Source: Saprospiraceae bacterium (GTDB lineage Bacteria > Bacteroidota > Bacteroidia > Chitinophagales > Saprospiraceae). Taken from it: 64,000 nt of DNA. The notes under the pieces are model-generated. The model was not told the DNA's origin. It made no database searches and saw only the letters and a program-made list of their open reading frames with translations. Positions 9,739-19,247 of the stretch are shown in pieces. The first letter of the stretch is position 1, and each line of letters starts with the position of its first letter. Both the position numbers and the translations under genes were made by a program. The stretch spans positions 62,001 to 126,000 of the forward strand of contig JANQLV010000019.1 in NCBI GenBank assembly GCA_028280415.1. The letters are read 5' to 3'.

Positions 9739-10022
9739 TTTTCGTTTTTTCAATTTATAAAAGCTCAAGCGAGATATAGGTGCAAAAACAGTTATTTGTT
9801 TTACTAATAATATCAAATTCCAATTTCCCTATTGCTCTATTCAAATTCGGAATCAGGTTTGTATCTATATTGAAGCTCAAATCCGTTTAGACAGGAATAG
9901 TTTTAGTCTTTTCCTTGTTTTATGCTTTTTATAAAGATCAGGAATATTTTAAATTAATAAAAAATTTCCTTAGCATTTGCCTGCTAGAAAGCAAATACTG
10001 GGTTATGGTAAGTACATAAAGA

Positions 10023-10412
10023 CTAGCCAGGTGAAGTTGAAAGATGTTCGCGCTCAGGACTTACTATGGCATACTTGTAAATCATTATGACAGAAACAAT
10101 AATGGTTGAGATAAAATAGGATAGTCCTACAAATAGAAGCTGCTTTGCATCGGAATTAAAAGTCGGGAACTCCTTAAATTCCGACATTAAAGCCGCTAAC
10201 AAAAATAAGCAGCTCATTATCAATAGGCTCGGAATTATAATTCCAACAATTCTATTTTTAAAAATTATTTGAAGTATTAAGACAATGATTAAGGTAATGG
10301 CAACAGGATTAACCACTACAGCGGATGAGAACCAATAAAAAATGACCGATAGAATTAATAGGTATTCCGGGAGTTCCAGTAAAATCTTCTTTACTTTTTT
10401 CATTCGATCCAT
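10023..10412 (-). CDS. Small integral membrane protein of unknown function
   Basis: From the Met at 10412 (MDRMKKVKKILLELPEYLL) the protein has 129 residues and four predicted membrane helices: LLILSVIFYWFSSAVVV, AITLIIVLILQIIF, IIIPSLLIMSCLFLLAALM and LLFVGLSYFISTIIVSVIMI. An upstream in-frame Met at 10481 would add 23 Cys-containing residues without a hydrophobic or conserved character, so I prefer the inner start. The basic N-terminus suggests it faces the cytoplasm. No family is recognised. It lies between a T9SS gene and pgi on the same strand, with gaps too large to claim an operon. Confidence 0.5.
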   Translation of the reverse strand: MDRMKKVKKILLELPEYLLILSVIFYWFSSAVVVNPVAITLIIVLILQIIFKNRIVGIIIPSLLIMSCLFLLAALMSEFKEFPTFNSDAKQLLFVGLSYFISTIIVSVIMIYKYAIVSPEREHLSTSPG

Positions 10413-10571
10413 CAATAAATTAGTAATCGTTTTATGTTGAACGCAAGAAAAGCATTCCTGGTATTCAATAACATAATCCAAAACTATAAGTAATCGCTAC
10501 AAAACATTTCTTGCCTGATTGAATATACCATCCTACCGGACTTTCTGATCCATTCCTATTTTATAATTCTA

Positions 10572-12242
10572 TCAATCCTGTGAACGCTTCATTTCCTTAA
10601 ACGCATTAATTAAGCCATTTGTGGAGCTGTCATGTGTATTGATATTGTCCTCAGATTTAAGTTCCGGAAGTATTTTTTTTGCCAGTTCTTTCCCCAACTG
10701 TACTCCCCATTGATCGAAACTGAAAATATTCCAGATTACTCCCTGTACAAAAATTTTGTGCTCGTATACTGCGATTAGCTGACCGAGCTGATAAGGGTTT
10801 AGTTTTTTTATCAAAATAGAATTAGTCGGTCTGTTTCCTTCGAAAACTTTGAAAGGGGCCAAAGCTTCTACTTCCCCGGCAGATTTTCCGGCAGCCCTAA
10901 GTTCGGCTTCTACTTCTGTACGACTTTTACCCTTCATCAAGGCTTCGGTCTGAGCAAAAAAATTGGACAGCAGAATATTGTGGTGTTCTCCGATTGGGTT
11001 TTGAGAAATGGCCGGAGCTATAAAATCACAGGGGATCAGCTTGGTTCCCTGGTGAATGAGTTGATAAAAAGCATGCTGCCCGTTGGTCCCCGGCTCTCCC
11101 CAGATAATCGGCCCGGTTTGATAATCCACCACCGCACCGGATCGATCAACATATTTGCCATTACTTTCCATATTAGCTTGCTGAAAGTAAGCGGCAAAGC
11201 GATGCAGGTATTGATCATAAGGCAATATGGCTTCCGAAGCAGCATCAAAGAAGTTATTATACCAGATTCCCAGTAAAGCAAGAATAACCGGTATGTTTTT
11301 ATCAAAAGTTGTTGTTCTGAAATGTCGGTCTATGGAATGAAGACCATCCAGCATGGCCGCAAAATGTTCAAAGCCAATAGTACAGGCCACTGCCAGACCA
11401 ATAGAAGAGGAAAGTGAATAACGACCTCCTACCCAATCCCAAAAGATAAACATATTTTCCGCTGCTATCCCGAAATCCCTGACGCCCGATGCATTGGTAG
11501 ATACCGCTACAAAATGCCTGGCCACCTGCTCCGGATCTTTTGCTGATCGCAAAAACCAGTCCCGGGCAGTGAACGCATTCGTCATGGTTTCCTGCGTGGT
11601 AAAGGATTTTGAAGCTATGATGAACAAAGTAGTTTCCGGATTCACTTTTCTCAGAACCTCGGAGATATGTGTACCATCTACATTCGAAACAAAATGAGCA
11701 TTAATATTTTCTTTCCAATATGGTTTTAAAGCTTCCGTAGCCATGACCAGGCCCAAATCAGAACCACCAATACCAATATTTACAATATCTGTGATCTGTT
11801 CTTCGGTATACCCTTTCCACTCTCCGGAAAGGATAGATTTTGAAAATGTTTCTATTTGCTTCAGTACCTTATTTACCGATTCCATCACATTTTCGCCATC
11901 GACCTCTACAGCGGTATTCGAGCGGTTGCGCAGGGCAGTATGTAAAACCGAGCGTTTTTCAGTCTCATTGATCGGCGCTCCTGTAAACATGTGCTCAATT
12001 GCTTCTCCCAATTTACATTCTCTGGCCAGCTCCAATAACAGGTTCAGGGTTTCAGCAGTAATTCTGTTTTTGGAAAAATCCAGTAATAAATCTTCAAACC
12101 GAATAGAAAACTGTTCAAACCGCTGATCATCCTGATCAAACAAATCTTTCATCCGCATATCCTTCACTTGTTCATAATGCGCTTGCAGCGATTTCCAGGC
12201 GGCAGTTTGAGTAGGGTTTTGTCTGTTTAACATCTTTAACAC
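10572..12242 (-). CDS. pgi: Glucose-6-phosphate isomerase
   Basis: Interconverts glucose 6-phosphate and fructose 6-phosphate in glycolysis and gluconeogenesis; cytosolic. The 556 residues match the long bacterial form: [17 protein letters not shown] at the N-terminus, the sugar-phosphate region [12 protein letters not shown], the SIS motif [14 protein letters not shown], signature 1 [15 protein letters not shown] (near 270), the [16 protein letters not shown] active-site loop and signature 2 [20 protein letters not shown] near 505-524. A second Met three codons in (12233) is an equally good start. The gene is divergent from the YraN-family gene with about 180 bp between. No oddities; assignment is secure. 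Confidence 0.97.
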   Translation of the reverse strand: MLKMLNRQNPTQTAAWKSLQAHYEQVKDMRMKDLFDQDDQRFEQFSIRFEDLLLDFSKNRITAETLNLLLELARECKLGEAIEHMFTGAPINETEKRSVLHTALRNRSNTAVEVDGENVMESVNKVLKQIETFSKSILSGEWKGYTEEQITDIVNIGIGGSDLGLVMATEALKPYWKENINAHFVSNVDGTHISEVLRKVNPETTLFIIASKSFTTQETMTNAFTARDWFLRSAKDPEQVARHFVAVSTNASGVRDFGIAAENMFIFWDWVGGRYSLSSSIGLAVACTIGFEHFAAMLDGLHSIDRHFRTTTFDKNIPVILALLGIWYNNFFDAASEAILPYDQYLHRFAAYFQQANMESNGKYVDRSGAVVDYQTGPIIWGEPGTNGQHAFYQLIHQGTKLIPCDFIAPAISQNPIGEHHNILLSNFFAQTEALMKGKSRTEVEAELRAAGKSAGEVEALAPFKVFEGNRPTNSILIKKLNPYQLGQLIAVYEHKIFVQGVIWNIFSFDQWGVQLGKELAKKILPELKSEDNINTHDSSTNGLINAFKEMKRSQD

Positions 12243-12424
12243 AAATAAAAAAATGTATGTAAATCAACCTAGGCTCCAGATAGGTCTATGGTCTTAAAAA
12301 GCTTCATTCAGGCAGAGCGTTTAAGAATTTTTATTTTGGCGGAGTAAAAGTAGTGATCTATCTTTAAAAGGAAGTGCTTTCAATTTTAATTTTTGTTAAA
12401 AGAACGTTTCAAATCAGGCCCGGT

Positions 12425-12787
12425 ATGTCAAAAAACATTGAACTCGGTAAGCGTGGCGAATCAATAGCAGTCGATCATTTGATCGAAAAAGGCTACATTA
12501 TACTGGAAACCAATTGGCGTTTTAGCAGAGCAGAAATAGATATCATTGCCAGGGATGGACAGGTTTTAGTTTTTGTTGAAGTAAAAACCCGCAGCACTGA
12601 TTTTTTTGGAGCACCTGAATGGGCAGTCACTTCCAAAAAGAAAAATCTCCTTATCGATGCGGCCAGTGCCTATATGGCTGCAATCCATTACGAATGGGAA
12701 ATACGTTTCGACATCATTTCTGTTGTTCTTCGAAGTCAATCGGTAAAATTAAACCACTTCGAAGATGCCTTTTTTCCAGAATGGTAA
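12425..12787 (+). CDS. YraN/UPF0102 family endonuclease-like protein
   Basis: From the Met at 12425 (MSKNIELGKRGESIA) the protein is 120 residues, the normal size for the family; an in-frame Met 17 codons upstream adds a non-conserved stretch and was rejected. Conserved features are GKRGESIAVDHLIEKGYIIL, NWRFSRAEIDIIARDGQVLVFVEVKTR and SKKKNLLIDAASAYM. The E-x(n)-EID-x(n)-EVKTR arrangement is the PD-(D/E)xK nuclease-like core of UPF0102. The family is small and often sits near rnhB or DNA-processing genes; biological role is not settled. Divergent from pgi. Confidence 0.9.
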   Translation: MSKNIELGKRGESIAVDHLIEKGYIILETNWRFSRAEIDIIARDGQVLVFVEVKTRSTDFFGAPEWAVTSKKKNLLIDAASAYMAAIHYEWEIRFDIISVVLRSQSVKLNHFEDAFFPEW

Positions 12788-12895
12788 TTATTGCATAGTC
12801 AAAAGCATCTATCTAAACTCCATTATCCTACTATTTCTTTACCGCTTCTCTCCCCTACTAATTTAAAAAATCACAAAAAAGTATTCCAAATATTT

Positions 12896-12927
12896 TGTCA
12901 AAGTATCAAATATTAATACTTTTGACA
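12896..12927. promoter_or_regulatory. Inverted repeat, candidate operator of the ArsR-type gene
   Basis: Arms TGTCAAAGTAT (12896-12906) and ATACTTTTGACA (12916-12927) are inverted copies with a one-base bulge, separated by nine AT-rich bases. The site is 35 bp upstream of the ArsR-SRPBCC start, where a self-regulating ArsR-family protein would bind. Inferred from position and symmetry only. Confidence 0.4.
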
Positions 12928-12961
12928 TGTTACTAAAAAGTCACATGTTGAATATTACTAT

Positions 12962-13711
12962 ATGATATGGAAGGCTTTAGCTGATCCGACCAGGAGGAAC
13001 ATCCTTAACTTGCTGAAAAAAGCACCTCATACGACTGGAGAGATCAGCCTACAATTTTCAGACCTCTCACGCTTTGCTGTGATGAAACACTTAGGTGTTC
13101 TGGAAAAGGCCAATTTGATTACTGTCAAAAGAGAAGGTAAATACAGATGGAACCACCTAAACACCAAGCCGATTCAGCAAACCTACGAACAGTGGGTAAG
13201 TAATCTCGTTCAACTGAGAATGCTTGCTGAACAAACGACCGATGATATGAGTCAAACGGATAAGATGATCACGACGACAACAGTATTTTTTGAAACGAAA
13301 ATCAATAATGAAAAAGTCCGGGTATGGAAAGCATTGACTGAAGAAATAGATCAGTGGTGGCAAAGGGATTTTAATCAAAATCCTAAAACAACCGATTTTA
13401 TTTTGGAGTCAAAACTTGGGGGCCTGATGTATGAAAGAGGTAAAGATAATGGATTGGTTTGGGCCACAGTAATTGGACTGGACGCTCCCAATTCCATCCG
13501 CTTGAAAGGCCATCTTAGTCCCGAACACGGAGGCCCTGCTATTTCTTTTAGTAAAATTGAGCTGGAAGAGCATAGCAAAAAAAGTACCCGACTAAAATTA
13601 TCAGACACTGTTTTCGGAAGTATCTCCCAGGCACTGCAATCCGATTTGCTAAAAACCTGGAAAGCAATCTTCGAGCAAGGGCTCAAACCTTACTTAGAGC
13701 AAGTTAGTTAA
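12962..13711 (+). CDS. ArsR-type HTH transcriptional regulator fused to an SRPBCC (AHSA1-like) domain
   Basis: Residues 1-75 form an ArsR winged helix (WKALADPTRRNILNLL, then the recognition helix region SRFAVMKHLGVLEKANLI and wing VKREGKYRWNHLN). Residues 105-245 form an SRPBCC/AHSA1 hydrophobic-ligand domain (INNEKVRVWKALTEEIDQWW, GGLMYERGKDNGLVWATVIG, LLKTWKAIFEQGLKPYL). In such two-domain proteins the SRPBCC part is thought to bind a small hydrophobic ligand and the HTH part to control nearby genes. No metal-binding CxC motif is present, so metal sensing is unlikely. Most relatives have a few more residues before IWKALADP, but no better start exists because the frame is closed at 12923-12925. 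Followed by its own terminator, so monocistronic. Confidence 0.85.
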   Translation: MIWKALADPTRRNILNLLKKAPHTTGEISLQFSDLSRFAVMKHLGVLEKANLITVKREGKYRWNHLNTKPIQQTYEQWVSNLVQLRMLAEQTTDDMSQTDKMITTTTVFFETKINNEKVRVWKALTEEIDQWWQRDFNQNPKTTDFILESKLGGLMYERGKDNGLVWATVIGLDAPNSIRLKGHLSPEHGGPAISFSKIELEEHSKKSTRLKLSDTVFGSISQALQSDLLKTWKAIFEQGLKPYLEQVS

Positions 13712-13743
13712 GCAAACTATCAAATCTAAAAAACATATCATCC

Positions 13744-13777
13744 AAAAAGTCGAAACTTCCCCGGTTTCGACTTTTTT
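13744..13777 (+). terminator. Rho-independent terminator of the ArsR-SRPBCC gene
   Basis: Stem AAAAAGTCGAAAC / GTTTCGACTTTTT around a seven-base loop, followed by a T run, 33 bp past the stop codon. The following bases up to the promoter at 14029 show no gene or repeat. Confidence 0.85.
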
Positions 13778-14028
13778 ATTGGTATTCATCTAAAAATTGA
13801 TTCCCAATATTTTCCGGATTCTGCAGAATTCCATAACCACAGCTGTTTCTTTTTTGAAACGAGGATAATGGAAAGCGAGAAGCCAATCATTTCTAAATCA
13901 CCTGTCGACTGTCCTGGCAATTACAAATCCTGTGTAAGATTTTTGACACTAGTTACTTTTTTAAACAGACTAATTGTCTTTAGTCTTCTAATTTAAGCAA
14001 AAGCTTAAATTTTCTTTCCCATTCGAAA

Positions 14029-14036
14029 TATATTTG
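14029..14036 (+). promoter_or_regulatory. Bacteroidota -7 promoter box for the 14078 gene
   Basis: TATATTTG fits TAnnTTTG and lies 41 bp before the start codon. A clear -33 TTTG is not seen, so only the -7 element is called. Confidence 0.5.
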
Positions 14037-14077
14037 CCTGCACAATTTTTAATTACACCATAACTTACAACTCACTT

Positions 14078-17000
14078 ATGATGATGTTTACAAAGAACCA
14101 ACTAGTAAGTACTTTATGTGCTTTACTCCTAATCTGTATTTGCAAAAAGGTAAATGCACAAATCACAGCTGAAGACGAAAGCCAGGGATATGATGTACAA
14201 GTAAGTTATGCCGAATATTTAGGCAAGACCCCTCCACTTAGAGATCTTGTCCCTATGGCACCTGCTTCACTGGAGAAAAAGGAGAAGAACAAACAAAATC
14301 GCAAGGAAATTACCAATTTTTTGGGCAGAGGCAAGTACGAAGCAGTTAATCCCAATGCACTTCCCCAGGGCCCCGATCCCGTTCGTCAATCTGTTATCAG
14401 TAATACTTTCAGCGCTGTAACTCCGGTAGAACCTCTTGTCAATATCGAAGGAATGAGCGATAGTGACTTTGGCGGGACTCCCCCCGACCCCACCATTGAT
14501 GTCGGAAATAATTATGTCATTCAAATGATCAATGCCTCGCTTCTACAAATTCTTGATAAAGAAGGCAATGCAATTACTCAACCCATAGCAGCTAATACGA
14601 TTTGGAGTCAGATTGGATTCAGTTCGGCGGGAGATCCCATCGTGATGTACGATCAGGATGCCGACCGCTGGATCATCACGGAATTTCCAAATGGAAACCA
14701 GTTGCTATTTGCCATTACCGAAACAAATGATCCAATGGGAAGCTGGATGGCCTGGAATTTTGCTACTCCCAATTTTCCGGATTATCCGAAATACAGTATT
14801 TGGCCAAATGCATACTGTGTCACGACCAATGAACAAGGACCAGGAACACTCCCTAACTATTTTATCAACCGCGAAGCCATTTTGAATGGAGATGCTACTG
14901 TGGCCATTCAGCGGATCACTATTCCCGGCATTAGCTCCGGCCCCGGATTTCAGGTTTCTACCCCGGTAGACTGGACTGGCCCTCTGGCCCCTCCCGCAGG
15001 AGCTGATCCTATTATTCTTAGTTTAAATGATGATGCCTGGGGTGCAAGTGCTCAGGATCAAATTGATATCCATACCTTTAACCTCGACTGGGATACTCCT
15101 TCCAACTCTTCCGTAAGTACCAGTAGTGTAATCACTGCGCCATTTGATACCAATCCCTGTTCGGCAAGTGGCCCCGGTTTCGCTTGTATTCCCCAGCTCA
15201 ACGGTAGTGGTATCGATGGTTTACCAGAAGTAATCATGCATCAGGTACACTATCGAAATTTTGACAGCTACGAAGCTATGGTTTTAAATTTCATTACCGA
15301 TGCTACCGGAACGAATGTTTCCGGAATTCGCTGGATGGAACTGAGAAGAAGCGGTGGCTCAGACTGGTCTGTTTACCAGGAAGGTACATTCGCGCCAAAT
15401 GATGGTTTGCATCGCTTCATGGGAGCGATCTGTATGGACGGTGCAGGTAATATTGGCCTGGCTTATAATGTTTCGGGGACTGATATCAATGCCGGACTTC
15501 GCTTTACTGGAAGACGTGCTTCTGATCCACTCGGCGAAATGACTGTTGACGAGTTTACATTGGTTAACGGAACGAATGCAATTGGCTCTTCCAGGTTTGG
15601 AGATTATAGTCATATGTCTGTCGATCCGGCTAATGATCGTACCTTCTGGTTTACCGGAGAATACGCTACCGGAGGGGGCTGGTCTACCCGGGTAGTTGCT
15701 TTTGAATTGCGTAGAGATACTACCGACCTGGGTACTACCGCTTTATTAACGCCACAAACTTCTCCCGATCTTAGCGATAGTGAAACCGTAACTATTGAAA
15801 TCAAAAATTTTGGTCTGGACACGCAAACGGTTTTTGATGTAGGGTATATTTTTGATGGAAATCCCCCAATCATTGAAACTGTAAATTTCAACCTTTATCC
15901 GGATAGCACCTATATACATACCTTTACCGAGACAGTAGACATGTCCCTAATTGGAGATTATGATTTTCAACTATTTACCAGTCTGGCAGAGGATCAGGCC
16001 CCGCTCAACGATACCCTTCGAGCTATTGTGTCCAAATTGTCCAGGTTCGACGCAGGGATTACTGATATTTTGGGGCTGGATGGTGTAAATTGCGACAGCT
16101 CACTCACCGCTACTTTACAAATCACTAATCTGGGAACAGAAACTTTAACCAGTGCAGAGGTAGAAGTAATATTAAACGCTAACCCGCTTCCGCTTATAAA
16201 CTGGATGGGCAATCTTGCTCCCGGCGAATCGGATGAAATTGCTGTCGTTTTGGAAAACCTTTTAAACGGGCTTAATACTGTTTCTGCCTCAACGAGTTTA
16301 CCTAATGGACAAGTGGATGAGATTATGGCAAATGATGGTATCAGCCGGGACTTCAATGTGAATACAGAAGGGGTAATCATTACTTTGCAGTTACTTACTG
16401 ATAACTTCCCGGAAGAAACAACCTGGGTATTGTCCGAGCAAAGCGGAAATGTGGTCATGAGTGGCGGACCTTATACCGAAGACGTTACCTTATTCGAAGA
16501 GCAGTTCTGCCTTGATCCGGAAGCCTGTTATTCGTTCACGATTTTTGATTCTTTTGGAGATGGTATTTGCTGCGATTACGGTCAGGGGAATTATGCTATT
16601 ATTGATGAAGAAGGGAATTTTCTATTATCAAGCACCGGAGAATTTGGCGCCTTTGAAACCAACGAATTCTGTGCTACTTTCGAATGTATGCTAACTGCAA
16701 TGATCAATGTAAATCCGGAGTCTGAAGCGGGAGGTACAGACGGCGCTATTCTCATAACTGATCAAAATGGCAGTGGTAATGTCCAATACAGTATAGATGG
16801 AGGGGTCACTTTCCAGAGTAGCAATATATTCACCGGTCTTACCGGCGGCGATTATGATGTTGTTGTAATGGATGCCAGTGCATGTATATACGAAGAAACC
16901 GTAACGATCAGCACATGTACTTTAGATGTGATGGTCGAAATCACTAATGAATCCACTCCCGGAGCAGGTGATGGCGCATTTACTGCAACAGTTAGCAATG

Positions 17001-17431
17001 GCACCGATCCATTACGATACAGTCTCAATGGAGGTATTACCTTCCATACCAGTCCAACCTTCGACGGTTTATCCGCCAATACTTATACCCTATTGGTCCA
17101 GGATGCTATTGGTTGTACTATTACAATTGATATTGTGATCGATGCAGAAGTTTCCACCTCGGATTTGACGATAGGCCATATCATAGAAGTATTTCCCAAT
17201 CCGACCAATGGCGTAGCAAGAATCAATGTAGAAGGATTGAATCAGGGAAATGTATTTTTAGCATATAATGTGTATGATATTAACGGAAAAATAATACAAT
17301 CCAGCCAATTAGCGAAGTATAATGATACGTATACCGGCCAGCTTTCCTTGGTTAGTTATCCGTCTGGTACTTATTTTATCCGCTTTTTAAACAGTGATAT
17401 CAAAAGAATGCTAAAACTGGTAAAACAATAG
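14078..17431 (+). CDS. Large secreted multidomain protein with CARDB/SprB-like repeats and T9SS type A sorting domain
   Basis: This 1117-residue protein has an export signal (LVSTLCALLLICICKKVNAQ). Residues about 120-540 form an extended beta-rich region (PDPTIDVGNNYVIQMIN, MYDQDADRWIITEF, DYSHMSVDPANDRTFWFTGEY), as seen in large Bacteroidota exo-proteins with a propeller-like core. Residues about 555-775 hold two CARDB-like Ig folds (TVTIEIKNFGLDTQTV; ATLQITNLGTETL). A short Cys-containing module follows (FTIFDSFGDGICCDYGQGNY), then two SprB-type repeats (VQYSIDGGVTFQSSNIFTGL; LRYSLNGGITFHTSPTFDGL), then a type A tail from EVFPNPTNGVARI. It is exported by T9SS; role likely adhesion or surface binding. 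No catalytic motif seen. Confidence 0.85.
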   Translation: MMMFTKNQLVSTLCALLLICICKKVNAQITAEDESQGYDVQVSYAEYLGKTPPLRDLVPMAPASLEKKEKNKQNRKEITNFLGRGKYEAVNPNALPQGPDPVRQSVISNTFSAVTPVEPLVNIEGMSDSDFGGTPPDPTIDVGNNYVIQMINASLLQILDKEGNAITQPIAANTIWSQIGFSSAGDPIVMYDQDADRWIITEFPNGNQLLFAITETNDPMGSWMAWNFATPNFPDYPKYSIWPNAYCVTTNEQGPGTLPNYFINREAILNGDATVAIQRITIPGISSGPGFQVSTPVDWTGPLAPPAGADPIILSLNDDAWGASAQDQIDIHTFNLDWDTPSNSSVSTSSVITAPFDTNPCSASGPGFACIPQLNGSGIDGLPEVIMHQVHYRNFDSYEAMVLNFITDATGTNVSGIRWMELRRSGGSDWSVYQEGTFAPNDGLHRFMGAICMDGAGNIGLAYNVSGTDINAGLRFTGRRASDPLGEMTVDEFTLVNGTNAIGSSRFGDYSHMSVDPANDRTFWFTGEYATGGGWSTRVVAFELRRDTTDLGTTALLTPQTSPDLSDSETVTIEIKNFGLDTQTVFDVGYIFDGNPPIIETVNFNLYPDSTYIHTFTETVDMSLIGDYDFQLFTSLAEDQAPLNDTLRAIVSKLSRFDAGITDILGLDGVNCDSSLTATLQITNLGTETLTSAEVEVILNANPLPLINWMGNLAPGESDEIAVVLENLLNGLNTVSASTSLPNGQVDEIMANDGISRDFNVNTEGVIITLQLLTDNFPEETTWVLSEQSGNVVMSGGPYTEDVTLFEEQFCLDPEACYSFTIFDSFGDGICCDYGQGNYAIIDEEGNFLLSSTGEFGAFETNEFCATFECMLTAMINVNPESEAGGTDGAILITDQNGSGNVQYSIDGGVTFQSSNIFTGLTGGDYDVVVMDASACIYEETVTISTCTLDVMVEITNESTPGAGDGAFTATVSNGTDPLRYSLNGGITFHTSPTFDGLSANTYTLLVQDAIGCTITIDIVIDAEVSTSDLTIGHIIEVFPNPTNGVARINVEGLNQGNVFLAYNVYDINGKIIQSSQLAKYNDTYTGQLSLVSYPSGTYFIRFLNSDIKRMLKLVKQ

Positions 17432-17513
17432 AAAGGGTTCAAGAATCCGATTTTTGGGCATTGCAGGTTGACGAATTTTTCAAATAGTGCTTTTTTTATT
17501 AAAAAGAAAAACT

Positions 17514-17521
17514 TATCTTTG
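17514..17521 (+). promoter_or_regulatory. -7 promoter box of the L31 gene
   Basis: TATCTTTG matches the Bacteroidota TAnnTTTG consensus exactly, 39 bp before the start codon, preceded by an AT-rich spacer with TTTT about 20 bp upstream. Confidence 0.65.
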
Positions 17522-17560
17522 CAGTCCGAAATTAGATTTTGACTAGAAATTTATAATAAA

Positions 17561-17833
17561 ATGAAAAAAGATATTCATCCAAGTAACTATAGAATGGTAG
17601 TTTTCCAGGATCTTTCCAACGGAGATGCATTTATTACGAAATCATGTGCCCCGTCTAAGGATACTATCAAATGGGAAGATGGAAACGAATATCCATTGAT
17701 CAAGATGGAGATTTCCAGTACCTCGCACCCATTCTTCACAGGAAAAATGAAATTCGTAGATACTGCCGGACGTATTGATAAATTCAACAAGAAATTCGGT
17801 GCTTCTCGTTTTGCAAACAAACAAAAGAGCTAA
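17561..17833 (+). CDS. rpmE2: 50S ribosomal protein L31 type B
   Basis: The 90-residue protein matches the type B form: [21 protein letters not shown] at the start, [23 protein letters not shown] in the middle and [29 protein letters not shown] near the end. It lacks the CxxC zinc motif of type A L31, as expected for the zinc-independent form, which is the usual form in Bacteroidota. Structural protein of the large ribosomal subunit. Own promoter upstream and terminator downstream, so it is a single-gene unit. Confidence 0.97.
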   Translation: MKKDIHPSNYRMVVFQDLSNGDAFITKSCAPSKDTIKWEDGNEYPLIKMEISSTSHPFFTGKMKFVDTAGRIDKFNKKFGASRFANKQKS

Positions 17834-17907
17834 GCATCCGGCTACTTTGAGGAATCCAAAGGAGGATTTCCTTTTCTTGAATAAAAAACAAAAGGATTTA
17901 CGAATCC

Positions 17908-17943
17908 AAAAAGTCCTGTTGAACATTCGACAGGACTTTTTTA
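17908..17943 (+). terminator. Rho-independent terminator after rpmE2
   Basis: Stem AAAAAGTCCTGT / ACAGGACTTTTT with a ten-base loop (17909-17942 approx.), directly followed by further T residues. A weaker imperfect hairpin precedes it at about 17850-17875. Confidence 0.85.
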
Positions 17944-18015
17944 TTGAAATATCTAGATAGTACCATAATTTACCTTAAATTCGTACTTCGTTAGCACATT
18001 CGCTTATACAAGACT

Positions 18016-19230
18016 ATGAAAAACGTCATCTTATTTGACAGTGATACCCGCGAGAATTTACTCCCCCTGACTTTTACCCGCCCTGTTGCAGACCTTCGGA
18101 TAGGGATTCTAACGATTAGCGAAAAATGGGCAAAAAGACTGGATGCAAAAGTTTCGTACATCACTCAAGACTACCTCACAAAAAAATATCCAATCAATAT
18201 TTCGGAGGATAACTTCGTTATCAATGGCTCTGTCTTACCATCTGACTGGCTTTGCCGCCTGATTGAACAGCTTGAATTTAATGAAGCATTATTGCAAAAA
18301 GGCGAACTCATTGCTGCCAGGCTCAACGAATCGCAGTTTGAAAACCTGATCAACGATGAAGAAATTGAAGAACTTCAAGGCTTTGATGTAGAGGAAACTC
18401 CTTTTATAAAGATTTCGAACCTCTGGGAGCTTTTTACCAAAAATGCGCAAGCTATAGAGGAAGATTTCAGACTGCTCACCGAGGATAAAAGCTCTCAGGA
18501 AATCTCCCATACCAATAAGGTGCTTGGGGCTGAAAATGTTTTTATTGAAGAAGGGGCTTATGTCGAATGTGCTATCCTGAACGCCAAAGATGGACCCATT
18601 TACATCGGTAAAAATGCCAAAGTAATGGAAGGTGCGGTGATCCGGGGACCGTTGGCCCTTTGTGAACATGCTTCTATCAAAATGGGCGCAAAGATTTATG
18701 GTCCGACGACCGTTGGCCCATATTCGAAAGTTGGAGGAGAAGTTTCCAACTCCATCCTTACCGGTTATTCGAATAAAGGACACGATGGCTATCTCGGAAA
18801 CTCCATTTTAGGTTCCTGGTGCAATATCGGTGCAGACTCCAATACTTCTAATCTCAAGAATAACTATTCTGAGATAAAATTATGGAATTATAATGCCGAA
18901 AGATTCCTTCCGACCGGTCAGCAGTTTTGTGGCCTCATCATGGGAGATCATTCCAAATGCGGCATCAATACAATGTTCAATACCGGTACAGTAGTAGGCG
19001 TATCGGCTAATGTTTTTGGCCCTGGCTTTCCAAGAAACTTTATTCCTTCTTATTCCTGGGGTGGTTCCAATGGTTATTCTACTTATACCGTACAAAAAGC
19101 CTTTGAGACTGCAGAACGGGTAATGGCCAGAAGAGAAAAGGTATTGGAGGAAGAAGACAGATTGATTTTGGAACATGTCTTTAAACAATCCGCTCAATAT
19201 CGACGCTGGGATAAGACCACCTCGCTTTAG
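18016..19230 (+). CDS. GlmU-family putative sugar nucleotidyltransferase with left-handed beta-helix domain
   Basis: The N-terminus (VILFDSDTRENLLPLTFTRP, VADLRIGILTISEKW) is the hallmark of a Bacteroidota family annotated as GlmU-like nucleotidyltransferases; it lacks the canonical LAAGxGTRM loop of true GlmU. From about residue 165 hexapeptide repeats begin (GAENVFIEEGAYVECAILNA, IYIGKNAKVMEGAVIRGP, SIKMGAKIYGPTTVGPYSKV) and end in a Gly-rich segment (GWCNIGADSNTSNLKNNYS-like). Length 404 residues is typical. It probably acts on a sugar phosphate or related acceptor in cell-envelope precursor synthesis, but the reaction is unproven. The next gene starts 17 bp downstream on the same strand, suggesting an operon. 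Confidence 0.85.
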   Translation: MKNVILFDSDTRENLLPLTFTRPVADLRIGILTISEKWAKRLDAKVSYITQDYLTKKYPINISEDNFVINGSVLPSDWLCRLIEQLEFNEALLQKGELIAARLNESQFENLINDEEIEELQGFDVEETPFIKISNLWELFTKNAQAIEEDFRLLTEDKSSQEISHTNKVLGAENVFIEEGAYVECAILNAKDGPIYIGKNAKVMEGAVIRGPLALCEHASIKMGAKIYGPTTVGPYSKVGGEVSNSILTGYSNKGHDGYLGNSILGSWCNIGADSNTSNLKNNYSEIKLWNYNAERFLPTGQQFCGLIMGDHSKCGINTMFNTGTVVGVSANVFGPGFPRNFIPSYSWGGSNGYSTYTVQKAFETAERVMARREKVLEEEDRLILEHVFKQSAQYRRWDKTTSL

Positions 19231-19247
19231 CAAGTGCTGATTTTCTT

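Noticed and set aside
12374-12424. Extended start for the YraN-family gene
   Set aside because: Family proteins start at the inner Met with the GKRGE motif; the extension is not conserved in type.
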